Below are positions 6,192 to 13,675 of a DNA stretch of 20,100 nt, piece by piece. The position numbers and the translations under genes are program-made. The notes under the pieces were generated by a model. It was not told the DNA's origin. It worked only from the letters and a program-made list of their open reading frames with translations, and made no database searches. Every line of letters starts with the position of its first letter. Within the stretch, counting starts at the first letter, position 1. The stretch spans positions 1-20,100 of the forward strand of contig CAYOJL010000036.1 in assembly GCA_964404235.1 (NCBI GenBank), given 5' to 3'. Source of the DNA: CACEUX01 sp964404235. GTDB lineage: Bacteria; Fidelibacterota; Marinisomatia; Marinisomatales; UBA1611.

Positions 6192-7720
6192 AAAGACGAG
6201 ACTTTATTAAATCTTCATTGGCATTATATGCTCTAGGTTCATATTTACCTACTTCATTGCTTGGTTCAAAGAGTCGATTTAGCTATCGGAATTCCAATAT
6301 TGATTCAGATAAAATTGTGATCTTGATAAAAATGAATGGAGGGAACGATGGACTTAATACACTTATCCCTTTTCAAAATACATCCTATTATCAAGAAAGA
6401 CCTGCAATTGCTATACCTAGTGAACAATCGTTACCAATTACGGATACCCTAGCTTTTCACCCGGCATTAGAAACTTGGCAAACATTCTTTGATCAACAGA
6501 AATTGGCGATCATACAAGGCGTAGGATATGCTGATGGAAACTTATCACACTTTCGTTCTTCAGATATTTGGGATACAGGGTCAGATGAAGACATAGAATT
6601 AACAACGGGTTGGTTGGGTAGACTTCTTGAATTAGAATATCCAGGCTTTCCTGATAATGCTCCAGAACATCCATTGGCTATACAGTATAATAGTGCCAAT
6701 CTTTTAGAGTTTAAAACTGAGACATCAAATACAGGACTATATTTATATGACCCAGATACAATGTACTCGATCATATCTGGTAATTATATTGATAACCTTA
6801 ATTCAGATATTCCAGAAACATATGGTGGGGATGAACTCGCCTTTATAAGGGAATTAGATCATATGTCTTTTAATTATTCCCAGATCATATCAGAAGCTGC
6901 ACAAAATGCCCCAAATACAATCATGAACTACCCAAATACAAATATTGGTCAACAGTTTAAAATAACTGCCCGCCTTATTGCAGGAGGACTTAGTACTCCA
7001 TTCTACCGTTTATACCAAAATGGATATGATACTCATGTTGAACAATTATACAGTCATGGACAACTACTTTCTGATCTATCTGATGCCTTAAATGTGTTTT
7101 TTGATGAAATGGACGCCCTTGATCTTTTAGAGAGAATTACTATTGTTACAACAAGTGAATTTGGAAGAAGAGTTTATGAAAACGCTTCCGAAGGAACAGA
7201 CCATGGAACAAGTGCTCCAGTATTCATCTTTGGTTCAAATCTTAATAGTGGAATATTTGGAGATGATCCAGACCTTTCAAACCTAGATGAGAATGGTAAT
7301 CTTCAGGTTCAGTTTGATTATAGGCAGATCTACACTACATTAATGAGAAATTGGCTAGGCTTGAATACAAATACTGTTGATCAAGTATTTAATGATAATT
7401 TTCAAACTATACCTTTTTTGGATGAGGCATTAGACTCGCAACCCAAAACAGGTCCTAATGGATTCAAGCTCAATGTTGCATATCCAAATCCATTTAATTC
7501 ATCAACTATGATATCCTACACTTTACCAAAAGATCAAAACGTCATAATAAGATTGCTTGATATAAGAGGAAGGGTATTAATGGTAAACCAGCTAGGTAAA
7601 CAAAAAGCTGGGGATCATTTATTTAAACTGAATGGAAAAGATCTTCCTTCAGGTAGTTATATTGCTCAAGTTGAAATAGCCGGATCGAGTTTAACTCAAA
7701 AGATCAGCTTAATAAAATAG
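6188..7720 (+). CDS. DUF1501 family protein with Tat signal and type IX sorting domain
   Basis: The start at 6188 overlaps the DUF1800 stop and begins a twin-arginine signal (MKRRDFIKSSLALYALG), so it is preferred over a start 20 codons upstream. The 510-residue product has the DUF1501 layout, related to the sulfatase/alkaline phosphatase fold: IKMNGGNDGLNTLIPF, a middle domain, GYDTHVEQ, TTSEFGRRVYENASEGTDHG and a folded end. The last ~85 residues are a type A C-terminal sorting domain (AYPNPFNSST, then LDIRGRV and LPSGSYIAQV, ending QKISLIK), which would carry the protein through a type IX secretion system to the surface. With the DUF1800 protein it forms a conserved pair of unknown function. 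The stop is one base from the stop of the convergent csp gene. Confidence 0.92.
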   Translation: MKRRDFIKSSLALYALGSYLPTSLLGSKSRFSYRNSNIDSDKIVILIKMNGGNDGLNTLIPFQNTSYYQERPAIAIPSEQSLPITDTLAFHPALETWQTFFDQQKLAIIQGVGYADGNLSHFRSSDIWDTGSDEDIELTTGWLGRLLELEYPGFPDNAPEHPLAIQYNSANLLEFKTETSNTGLYLYDPDTMYSIISGNYIDNLNSDIPETYGGDELAFIRELDHMSFNYSQIISEAAQNAPNTIMNYPNTNIGQQFKITARLIAGGLSTPFYRLYQNGYDTHVEQLYSHGQLLSDLSDALNVFFDEMDALDLLERITIVTTSEFGRRVYENASEGTDHGTSAPVFIFGSNLNSGIFGDDPDLSNLDENGNLQVQFDYRQIYTTLMRNWLGLNTNTVDQVFNDNFQTIPFLDEALDSQPKTGPNGFKLNVAYPNPFNSSTMISYTLPKDQNVIIRLLDIRGRVLMVNQLGKQKAGDHLFKLNGKDLPSGSYIAQVEIAGSSLTQKISLIK

Positions 7721-7721
7721 A

Positions 7722-7925
7722 TCAATCGATCCTCACATTGATCGCTTTATCTCCTTTCATACCAAAGTCTACATCAAAGGATACTTTTTGTCCTGCACGT
7801 AGTCCACGAGATTGTAGATGCTGTCTAATTCCACTAACATGAACAAAGTAATCTTCATTATCCTGGCCAGTTATAAAACCAAATCCTTTTGATGAATCGT
7901 ATTCTTTAACGACACCCTTCTTCAT
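7722..7925 (-). CDS. Cold-shock domain protein (CspA family)
   Basis: At 67 residues this is a single cold-shock domain that binds single-stranded RNA and DNA. RNP1 is visible as KGFGFI (residues 13-18) and RNP2 as YFVHVS (26-31). The usual VSFDV strand is at 48-52, and the protein ends in AINVRID. Such proteins melt RNA structure and act as RNA chaperones in the cytoplasm. The ATG overlaps the TGA stop of msrB (ATGA), so it appears to be translated with msrB. This suggests stress-linked expression, which is inference. Confidence 0.95.
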   Translation of the reverse strand: MKKGVVKEYDSSKGFGFITGQDNEDYFVHVSGIRQHLQSRGLRAGQKVSFDVDFGMKGDKAINVRID

Positions 7926-8437
7926 TTATCTTCTTCATCAGGTTTAAAATCCATTGATACAGAATTAATACAATACCTTACACCGGTTGGTTGTGGTCCA
8001 TCATTAAATACATGGCCTAAATGTCCATCGCATTTGCTACAAGTGATCTCAATTCGTCGCATTCCAAAACTACTATCTTCATTTTCTTCTACAGACTCAG
8101 GCAATGCCTCATAAAACGCGGGCCATCCACATCCAGATCTATATTTGGTCTCTGAATCAAAAAGTTTATTTCCACAACCAGCACATAGATACATACCATT
8201 TTCAAAATGACCATCATATTCACCTGTAAATGCTCTTTCGGTGCCTTTCTCACGGAGTATGTGGTATTCCGCAGATGAAAGCATACGTCGCCATTCTGAA
8301 TCTGATCTCTTCACTTTCTTGAATTCATCATTATTAGTTGAATTTAATACTTTATGATCTTCAATAGGAACCTGACTTGAAATACTATTAAATATTATGA
8401 GTGAAAAAACTATAACGACCAAAATAAGATCTTTCAT
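7922..8437 (-). CDS. msrB: Exported peptide-methionine (R)-S-oxide reductase MsrB
   Basis: The 171-residue enzyme reduces methionine-R-sulfoxide in proteins. The N-terminus is a signal sequence (MKDLILVVIVFSLIIFNSIS), so it works outside the cytoplasm. The MsrB domain (about 45-165) has zinc ligands CAGC (Cys85, Cys88) and CSKC (Cys133, Cys136). It also has GCGWPAF with a likely resolving Cys103, HLGHVF, and catalytic Cys156 in RYCINS. Cysteine, not selenocysteine, is used here. The gene starts three bases after the methyltransferase stop and overlaps csp at its end. Together with the FKBP isomerase and the selenoprotein it points to envelope protein upkeep under oxidative stress. Confidence 0.95.
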   Translation of the reverse strand: MKDLILVVIVFSLIIFNSISSQVPIEDHKVLNSTNNDEFKKVKRSDSEWRRMLSSAEYHILREKGTERAFTGEYDGHFENGMYLCAGCGNKLFDSETKYRSGCGWPAFYEALPESVEENEDSSFGMRRIEITCSKCDGHLGHVFNDGPQPTGVRYCINSVSMDFKPDEEDK

Positions 8438-8440
8438 TAG

Positions 8441-9064
8441 TTACCCTTTTTCTTTAAGGCCATGTACAACCAAAGTCCCTGGAAAATCATCCTTAGCATT
8501 TGTTTGAAATGCTGTTACTTGTATGAGACCACTTTCTTCAAAAAGCTCAACCCAATCACTGATACCTAATAATTCCATATGTGTATTCAGGTCAATTGGC
8601 CATGAATGGCTCTTACTATTTTCCTTATAGAAATCTATACCCATGATCATCTCACCTCCTTCATTAAGCCAATTTTTCACAATATGCCTTATCACCTTTT
8701 TGGGACTTTTAAAATAGTAAAAAACTTCCATGCTATGAACTAGATCAAAGGCATCTTCTGGAACCCATGCTAATAGATCAGAAAGAATGTAATTACCTGT
8801 CGGGTCGATCAATTTTGCTTTACGTATCATCTCTTCAGCACCATCAATTCCAATGGATCTAGTACATAAGGGGTGTTTTCTCATTTCCCTTACAACCCAA
8901 CCATTACCACAGCCTGCATCTACAAAAGAGAATTTAGAGCTTCTAGATCTAACCAATGTATCAAGCATAATATTTACTGCAGATGAGTGGTGTTTCTGCA
9001 TACCATCATCTTTACCAACTAAGGCCCATTGATTAAAAATATCGGTGGCTTTTTTAGACAACAT
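8441..9064 (-). CDS. Class I SAM-dependent methyltransferase
   Basis: The 207-residue cytoplasmic protein has motif I VDAGCGNGW (48-56), which binds S-adenosylmethionine. An acidic residue follows in SIGIDGAEEM, then the post-motif stretch FDLVHSMEVFYYF and the strand EGGEMIMGIDFY. This is the Rossmann-like methyltransferase fold of the UbiE/type 11 group. The substrate cannot be read from sequence. It lies in a tight minus-strand series, five bases after a small membrane ORF and three bases before msrB. Confidence 0.9.
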   Translation of the reverse strand: MLSKKATDIFNQWALVGKDDGMQKHHSSAVNIMLDTLVRSRSSKFSFVDAGCGNGWVVREMRKHPLCTRSIGIDGAEEMIRKAKLIDPTGNYILSDLLAWVPEDAFDLVHSMEVFYYFKSPKKVIRHIVKNWLNEGGEMIMGIDFYKENSKSHSWPIDLNTHMELLGISDWVELFEESGLIQVTAFQTNAKDDFPGTLVVHGLKEKG

Positions 9065-9069
9065 AGTTT

Positions 9070-9258
9070 TTAACGATAATAGTTCAGTGTCCCAGATGCA
9101 GCAATACCTATACTAATAAAATATAGCACCCCTGATATCTCATCAGGGATATTATACATAGAATCGATCATGATAACTGAAAAAGCAGCTACTCCCATCC
9201 AGAAAATAACCATGACAAATTTTTTCCAGAATGATACCATTATAGATGCGTTATCCAT
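9070..9258 (-). CDS. Small two-pass membrane protein (62 aa)
   Basis: The product, from ATG 9258, has two hydrophobic segments (about residues 14-32 and 41-57), a basic FWKKF near the start and a short tail ending LNYYR. The frame is open to a TTG at 9294, which would add 12 residues. A third choice is ATG 9240, whose A is shared with the stop of the 29-codon ORF upstream (TAATG), which would give 56 residues by coupled translation. No Shine-Dalgarno site settles the matter. Function is not recognised. The methyltransferase gene begins five bases after its stop. Confidence 0.6.
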   Translation of the reverse strand: MDNASIMVSFWKKFVMVIFWMGVAAFSVIMIDSMYNIPDEISGVLYFISIGIAASGTLNYYR

Positions 9259-9329
9259 ATCAAGATGTAATAAAAGAATAAATACCCTAGACAAGCAGTT
9301 ACCAAGATCTTAATAATTAATTTTTTCAT
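9240..9329 (-). CDS. Very short membrane peptide ORF (29 aa), uncertain
   Basis: The reading frame MKKLIIKILV followed by a single hydrophobic helix and IWITHL starts three bases downstream of the hydrolase stop. It ends in TAA sharing its A with an ATG of the next small membrane ORF (TAATG). The positively charged start and hydrophobic core look like a real micro-protein or leader, and the stop/start overlap favours coupled translation. At 29 codons in AT-rich DNA it could equally be chance. Confidence 0.3.
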   Translation of the reverse strand: MKKLIIKILVTACLGYLFFYYILIWITHL

Positions 9330-9332
9330 ACA

Positions 9333-10712
9333 TTATTCTATGAGGTCTGAGACCATCAAGATATCCATAACAGAATGATGATAATCATAATCGCAATCAC
9401 CAGCCCACCATTGAAAATCAGTAATATTATTTTCAACAAGTAAAGATTCAGATAAAAGGGCTAGGTCCAACAAAGAGACTAGTCCATCACTGTTCATATC
9501 TCCTTTGGGACTTATTGTTTGATAGTCAAGGATAACGTCATATCCTGCCAAAAGACACGGTAATGCTAAAGCTGAATGTCCACCTAATTCTTCAGCGAAG
9601 AGTTCAAGAGTTACATTTGATGCTCCATTTTCTATAAATGCATCATAAGCCATCTGAGCATTCTCGTAAGGTACTATATCGTCACCAATACCATGATAAA
9701 AATAGGTCGGACTTTCTGGGACCCAATCCAATAGAGTGTTTTCTTCTAAAGTTTGACGAAAAAAGTGATCATCATTATTTTCAAATTCTTCTAATACGTC
9801 ATCAAGTAAAATATCTAGAGGGTTTTCTGGCATAAGTGCATTGATCTCTCCACCAGAATGTGTACCATCATATAGAGAGGGTAAAGTGTCCGCCCAAAAT
9901 GGTTCAAAATACTCGCCAAAATCAACATCAAGGCCTTGATAGTACCATAGATGGCTTGTTAATACATAAGGTACGTAATATGGCTGGGGATATTCTGGTT
10001 CAGAAAGAAAATATGGCACCATTGTTCCTGAAAGATCATAAGGACCTGCCATAGGAAAAGAAGCGGTAACAGAAAATTCATCGGAATAGTCCATTTGGAT
10101 GCCTCTTTGAGAAGCAAGGGTGGCATATCCGCCATCAGAATATCCGATCAGGAATAATTGATCATTGAATTGGAAACTATCATTGCCCTCTAATTCAATT
10201 GATAATTCCTTCACACTCCTTAGCATATTCACTAAAGCTTCTGTATGAGGATCTGCAATAATATAAGGATGGTATTTATCAGGATCTCCAATTCCAGTAT
10301 AATCAGGAATAACCGTAATAAACCCTGATGGCGCTGTCACAAGACTTACTAATAATACCTCCAAATTATCCGTACCAACACCTGTTACTGAAGGTGCCTG
10401 ACTATCCAGGATTATTGTGCCATGTTGGTAGGTTAAGATCGGGAAGGCTTCCGTTGGTGATTGTGGGATAATTACAAGACCCGCAAGTGTATCTATTGTG
10501 CCTAATTGGCTATGTGATTCATATTGAATATCATAGACTGAAATGGGATAGACGGGAATTGAGAGACCATTCCCCAAAGAATTAAGAACAAACTGGATTG
10601 CCGTAATTGAGAATGTACTCTGATAATTATACTCTATAAGGTCGCCAGAATCAGCTGACCCGAATGAACCACAATATAACCATAGACCAAGATAGACTTT
10701 AACAAATTTCAT
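9333..10712 (-). CDS. Secreted alpha/beta hydrolase with C-terminal dockerin-like repeats
   Basis: The 459-residue protein starts with a signal peptide (to about residue 20). The catalytic domain (about 50-395) shows YQHGTI (95-100), IPDYTGIGDPDKYHPY, nucleophile elbow GYSDGG (Ser192), acid in GDDIVP (Asp345) and base in GGHSAL (His379). This arrangement resembles secretory lipase/esterase-type hydrolases that act on large or lipid esters. The last ~55 residues hold two calcium-loop repeats, DMNSDGLVSLLDLALL and DCDYDYHHSVMDILMVSDL, as in dockerin modules. These may anchor or stabilise the enzyme outside the cell. It sits between the DUF1028 gene (13 bases upstream) and a set of small membrane ORFs. 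Confidence 0.85.
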   Translation of the reverse strand: MKFVKVYLGLWLYCGSFGSADSGDLIEYNYQSTFSITAIQFVLNSLGNGLSIPVYPISVYDIQYESHSQLGTIDTLAGLVIIPQSPTEAFPILTYQHGTIILDSQAPSVTGVGTDNLEVLLVSLVTAPSGFITVIPDYTGIGDPDKYHPYIIADPHTEALVNMLRSVKELSIELEGNDSFQFNDQLFLIGYSDGGYATLASQRGIQMDYSDEFSVTASFPMAGPYDLSGTMVPYFLSEPEYPQPYYVPYVLTSHLWYYQGLDVDFGEYFEPFWADTLPSLYDGTHSGGEINALMPENPLDILLDDVLEEFENNDDHFFRQTLEENTLLDWVPESPTYFYHGIGDDIVPYENAQMAYDAFIENGASNVTLELFAEELGGHSALALPCLLAGYDVILDYQTISPKGDMNSDGLVSLLDLALLSESLLVENNITDFQWWAGDCDYDYHHSVMDILMVSDLIE

Positions 10713-10725
10713 AATTTCAAATGTT

Positions 10726-11727
10726 TTAACGGACTTCCAATATCTGTTTCAACATTTGTTTATCATCTGGCAGTAAGCCTGAATTCACCAATCTAGGAGT
10801 GAGTGTTCTTAACCTTGGCTCTCTTTTAAATACATCAAGAAAGATGGGCAATGCTTTTTCGAGGTTACCTTTACTTGCCATTGTTATAGCTGCCCAATAA
10901 GGCAATTCAGGATTCTGAGGATAGAATTGAGATGCTTTTTCATATTCAATTAGCGCTTTTTCAACATCATCATGTTCAAGATAATGGTCTCCTTTATTAG
11001 CATGTCTATAGGCATGATGAATACGAATTAACCTTCTAAGTTCATCTAATGGTTCTGAATGATCATCTACTCGAAGGTCCATTACAATATCTTTCCACGC
11101 TACGCCAGTTGGATCCCCTGTAACAATTAGCATTGCTGCTGATTGTTTGCCTCTGATATCTCCACCTTCCTTTTCTGCAGCTTCTAGAGCTGTCATCATC
11201 TTTTCAGCTAGATCGCCTTGTGATGTTTCAAATGCTTCTGCCATAGCTGGCCAAACTGATTCTTTATCCATAAGGTTAGCCTGCACAGAATAATTTTTTC
11301 CAATTTGATGGCCTGCCGCATAGATGCACTTACTACCTGTATGGGCTGCAACATTACCGTTTATATCGATCATTGCAACCTGACGAACGGACTCACCATC
11401 ATCTTGCGAAAGAAGATCATTCAATGCTTCCTGAGCTGTTTTTCCATTCTCCATAAGAAGTAATCCATCAGGACCATATTCTACCTTTACAAAAGATTGA
11501 GTGGCAACTGCTCCAACCCCTGCTTTTGCCCAAGGCACAAGCGATCCAACAGAAAACCAATGGCTTTGAACTGCAACACCTAGTTCACCTGTTTCTTCAT
11601 CATAGGCAACAATTGAATAAGTATGCACGGGAACTGACTCTGAGAATGTTTGTGAAAGTAAAACACCCAGAAAAATTCCGGGTGTTAATAAAAACTTTAA
11701 TAGGATAGGATAGTAATAATGAATCAT
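10726..11727 (-). CDS. Exported DUF1028 (Ntn-hydrolase-like) protein with TPR-like C-terminus
   Basis: The 333-residue protein has a signal sequence (about residues 1-28). The DUF1028 domain (about 34-245) shows TYSIVAYDEETGELGVAVQS, VPWAKAGVGAVATQSF, YGPDGLLLM, AAHTGSKC and GGDIRGKQSAAMLIV. DUF1028 is grouped with the N-terminal nucleophile hydrolases. Thr36 at the start of the domain would be the candidate nucleophile if the leader is removed there; that is inference. Residues about 245-333 are helical repeats like TPRs (YLEHDDVEKALIEYEKAS, YWAAITMASKGNLEKAL). The substrate is unknown. It is six bases downstream of the Cys-repeat gene. Confidence 0.9.
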   Translation of the reverse strand: MIHYYYPILLKFLLTPGIFLGVLLSQTFSESVPVHTYSIVAYDEETGELGVAVQSHWFSVGSLVPWAKAGVGAVATQSFVKVEYGPDGLLLMENGKTAQEALNDLLSQDDGESVRQVAMIDINGNVAAHTGSKCIYAAGHQIGKNYSVQANLMDKESVWPAMAEAFETSQGDLAEKMMTALEAAEKEGGDIRGKQSAAMLIVTGDPTGVAWKDIVMDLRVDDHSEPLDELRRLIRIHHAYRHANKGDHYLEHDDVEKALIEYEKASQFYPQNPELPYWAAITMASKGNLEKALPIFLDVFKREPRLRTLTPRLVNSGLLPDDKQMLKQILEVR

Positions 11728-11733
11728 GATCCA

Positions 11734-12027
11734 CTATGTTTTTGAACAACATGACTTTGCGCAATTAGCGCCACATTGTTTTTTTACTTTATTTGAACAA
11801 CAAGGCTTCTCGCAATCTGTGCCACAAGTTTTTACAACATTTTGTTTACAACATGGTTTTACACATCCTGAACCACAACTTTTTTCTTTATTACAGCAAT
11901 CTGGCTTACTGCATACGGTACCAACTTGACAAGTATTCCCTTCTACTGTTTGAGGGGTATAATTATATGCTGTAATAAACATAACAATTACTAAAGAAAA
12001 AAATATCCCAAGAGTTAATCTGCTCAT
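11734..12027 (-). CDS. Exported Cys-rich repeat protein (97 aa), possible metal binder
   Basis: I chose ATG 12027 because GGAGGTGA (12029-12036) lies just upstream; a TTG start at 12048 would place this ribosome site inside the gene. Residues 1-21 are a signal or membrane anchor. The rest contains 16 cysteines in about 62 residues. Three units of the form CGxxCxKxCC begin at Cys51, Cys68 and Cys85, exactly 17 residues apart, after a divergent first unit (Cys33-Cys45). The linkers are rich in Lys, Asn and Val. The CxxxC and CC pairs suggest metal binding in metallothionein style, or a disulphide-rich surface protein. No family is recognised. It lies directly upstream of the DUF1028 gene. Confidence 0.8.
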   Translation of the reverse strand: MSRLTLGIFFSLVIVMFITAYNYTPQTVEGNTCQVGTVCSKPDCCNKEKSCGSGCVKPCCKQNVVKTCGTDCEKPCCSNKVKKQCGANCAKSCCSKT

Positions 12028-12028
12028 G

Positions 12029-12036
12029 TCACCTCC
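12029..12036 (-). promoter_or_regulatory. Strong Shine-Dalgarno site deciding the Cys-rich protein start
   Basis: GGAGGTGA on the minus strand lies one base from ATG 12027 (GGAGG itself is four bases away). This is the strongest ribosome site among the complete genes of the window, most of which lack one, so the Cys-rich protein may be made in quantity. Confidence 0.75.
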
Positions 12037-12104
12037 AAATAAGATCAAATATTAATAAAAGAATAATACTCCAAAATTTATAAGATATCTAAACTGGAAA
12101 TAAG

Positions 12105-12698
12105 TTAAGAATAAAATTTGTTTGATGAATAATTATCTGTAACCATATTTGTATCTAAAGGTAGAGAGTATAGATTGAATGCTAATGATATTCTATTTTT
12201 ATTACTTTTATTTATTGGAACAGAATGCTCTATTTTTGAATCAAAGATGATCATTTTCCCCTCTTTAGAATTCACAGACCATTCCTGAGATCCATCTTTT
12301 GCCTTTTTACGAAATTGAATATTTCCAGAATTCTGGGGAACCGAAAGATAATACACCCCTGATAATACTGCATTGTCCTTATGGTCGTGCCAACCCGTTG
12401 ACTCTCCGGGTTTTGCAATATTGAACCAATATTCATCTTTTGGAAAACCCAATCCTTTATATGGAACAATAACTGATTGGTCTGTTAGATCCTTAGCTGC
12501 TTTACAGGCAAAATTCAAGATCTCTTTCAATCCAGGGATAAACTCTAAATCTAGATAATGATTTTCCCAACGTCCTTTTATCTTATGAGAATATTCTACA
12601 TGCTCCTCATTACTATAAATCGAATTAATAATATTGGATCTGCAAATATCATCTAGAACAGGAAAATATTCTTTTATTATTTTTGTTTGAAGATCCAT
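12105..12698 (-). CDS. 2OG-Fe(II) oxygenase-like protein (TIGR02466 type)
   Basis: The 197-residue cytoplasmic protein shows the iron-binding facial triad of 2-oxoglutarate/Fe(II) oxygenases. HxD is in TGWHDHKDN (His106, Asp108), the distal His158 is in KIEHSVPI, and Arg169, 11 residues later, would hold 2-oxoglutarate. LSGVYYLSVPQNSGNIQF and the closing ISLAFNLY match a family of putative 2OG oxygenases found often in marine bacteria and phages. The target, a small molecule or protein side chain, is unknown. The gene lies 21 bases after the six-TM membrane protein gene on the same strand. Confidence 0.88.
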   Translation of the reverse strand: MDLQTKIIKEYFPVLDDICRSNIINSIYSNEEHVEYSHKIKGRWENHYLDLEFIPGLKEILNFACKAAKDLTDQSVIVPYKGLGFPKDEYWFNIAKPGESTGWHDHKDNAVLSGVYYLSVPQNSGNIQFRKKAKDGSQEWSVNSKEGKMIIFDSKIEHSVPINKSNKNRISLAFNLYSLPLDTNMVTDNYSSNKFYS

Positions 12699-12719
12699 GA
12701 TCAGATATAGGTTTTAAGA

Positions 12720-13439
12720 TCAACCTTTTTCTAATACACCAGACTGAGCAAACCCAAATGTCTGATGTAGAACGGAGAAACAAAACACACCAACGATCAT
12801 CTTTTGCGATACAACTTGGAAGACCAATTCATATTCACCTGCAGTAGCTGGTGGCCCATACTGAAGGATGCCGACATAGGCAAAGATGGAAACAAAAAAC
12901 AATGCATATCCAATCGAATATCTTTTTTCTAATCTCTCTGATCTAAAGATCACGATGGTATAAACAAATGCTGTAACTAAAAAACAATGGAATATATTAT
13001 TAGCAAAGAACACATGCGGGTCATGAACAATATCTGATGGTGTCAAACCTGTACCTATCATACAAACGGACCCACCAATTGCAAAAATGGTACCAATAAT
13101 GGCCAAGATATAATTTATCCTATCTTCACCTAATACATTTGGAAGCACCAAATAATAAAATGAGAAAGTTATTCCAACTATGGTTAATGAAAATGCAAAA
13201 ATGATCATTGATAAATAGTTTGGATCACCATTACGTGCGACATAGGTGCCCATATCAGAAAAAAAATTATTAGTGAAAGAATACCCTGTAGTAGATGTAT
13301 CATGTAAAGTACCACCAGGATAGACTATCATACCTGCTATCTGAAGTAAAATAAATAGTGCAGTTGCAATTCTTGGAATGAGAACAAGCATTGTAGGCTT
13401 ATTTATTAGATCGATAATTCGATACATAAACATGATCAT
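12720..13439 (-). CDS. Six-TM membrane protein, possibly DUF998-like
   Basis: The 239-residue protein has about six membrane helices (roughly residues 18-40, 77-99, 108-130, 147-165, 175-193 and 208-230). Between the first two is an outer loop with VYPGGTLHDTSTTGYS and NNFFSDMG. This loop, rich in G, D and S before FSDMG, resembles the DUF998 family of unknown function, but the match is by eye. Three ATGs lie close together (13439, 13433, 13427) and no ribosome site picks one. A CRP/FNR-like imperfect site sits about 60 bases upstream at 13499-13514. It heads a long colinear minus-strand run. Confidence 0.75.
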   Translation of the reverse strand: MIMFMYRIIDLINKPTMLVLIPRIATALFILLQIAGMIVYPGGTLHDTSTTGYSFTNNFFSDMGTYVARNGDPNYLSMIIFAFSLTIVGITFSFYYLVLPNVLGEDRINYILAIIGTIFAIGGSVCMIGTGLTPSDIVHDPHVFFANNIFHCFLVTAFVYTIVIFRSERLEKRYSIGYALFFVSIFAYVGILQYGPPATAGEYELVFQVVSQKMIVGVFCFSVLHQTFGFAQSGVLEKG

Positions 13440-13498
13440 AATTTGAATAAAAATTTTGAATTAAACAGCTAATTCATTCTAATAAATAATTGCAATTA

Positions 13499-13514
13499 TG
13501 TGATGGTAATCACT
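13499..13514 (-). promoter_or_regulatory. Imperfect CRP/FNR-family site upstream of the six-TM gene
   Basis: TGTGA (13499-13503), six bases, then TCACT (13510-13514) match nine of ten bases of the CRP half-sites. It lies 60 bases upstream of the gene start. One-mismatch hits are expected by chance roughly once in a window of this size, so this alone is weak. It gains some weight from the perfect site at 17484-17505. Confidence 0.3.
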
Positions 13515-13602
13515 CTCTAAAAAATGGAAATAGGGATATAGAAATATTGAGACGTATATTTATTAAGATGTACCTATTTAGGTACGTTTGGTATGTAGAG
13601 AA

Positions 13603-13650
13603 GGGGCGTAATTCATATAATGTGCTTACCTCATTTTTGAATTATGCCCC
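13603..13650 (-). terminator. Hairpin downstream of the propeller lipoprotein gene, probable terminator
   Basis: GGGGCGTAATTCA (13603-13615) and TGAATTATGCCCC (13638-13650) pair over 13 positions, with one G-U and a 22-base loop. On the minus strand the stem is followed by TTCTCT, a weak U-rich tail, 26 bases after the lipoprotein stop. A smaller perfect hairpin, GTACCT/AGGTAC at 13570-13585, follows it. Termination is the simplest reading, though the long loop and poor tail leave doubt. Confidence 0.45.
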
Positions 13651-13675
13651 AAATTTTATTTTCAATTGGATTATA

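Noticed and set aside
11726..11929. Plus-strand ORF with repeated QxxF and HxxP patterns
   Set aside because: It is the antisense image of the Cys-repeat gene; its periodicity comes from the 51-base repeat on the other strand.
11734..12048. CRISPR array or tandem DNA repeat, suggested by the 51-base periodicity
   Set aside because: The repeats are diverged at DNA level, contiguous with no spacers, and explained by the 17-residue protein repeat.
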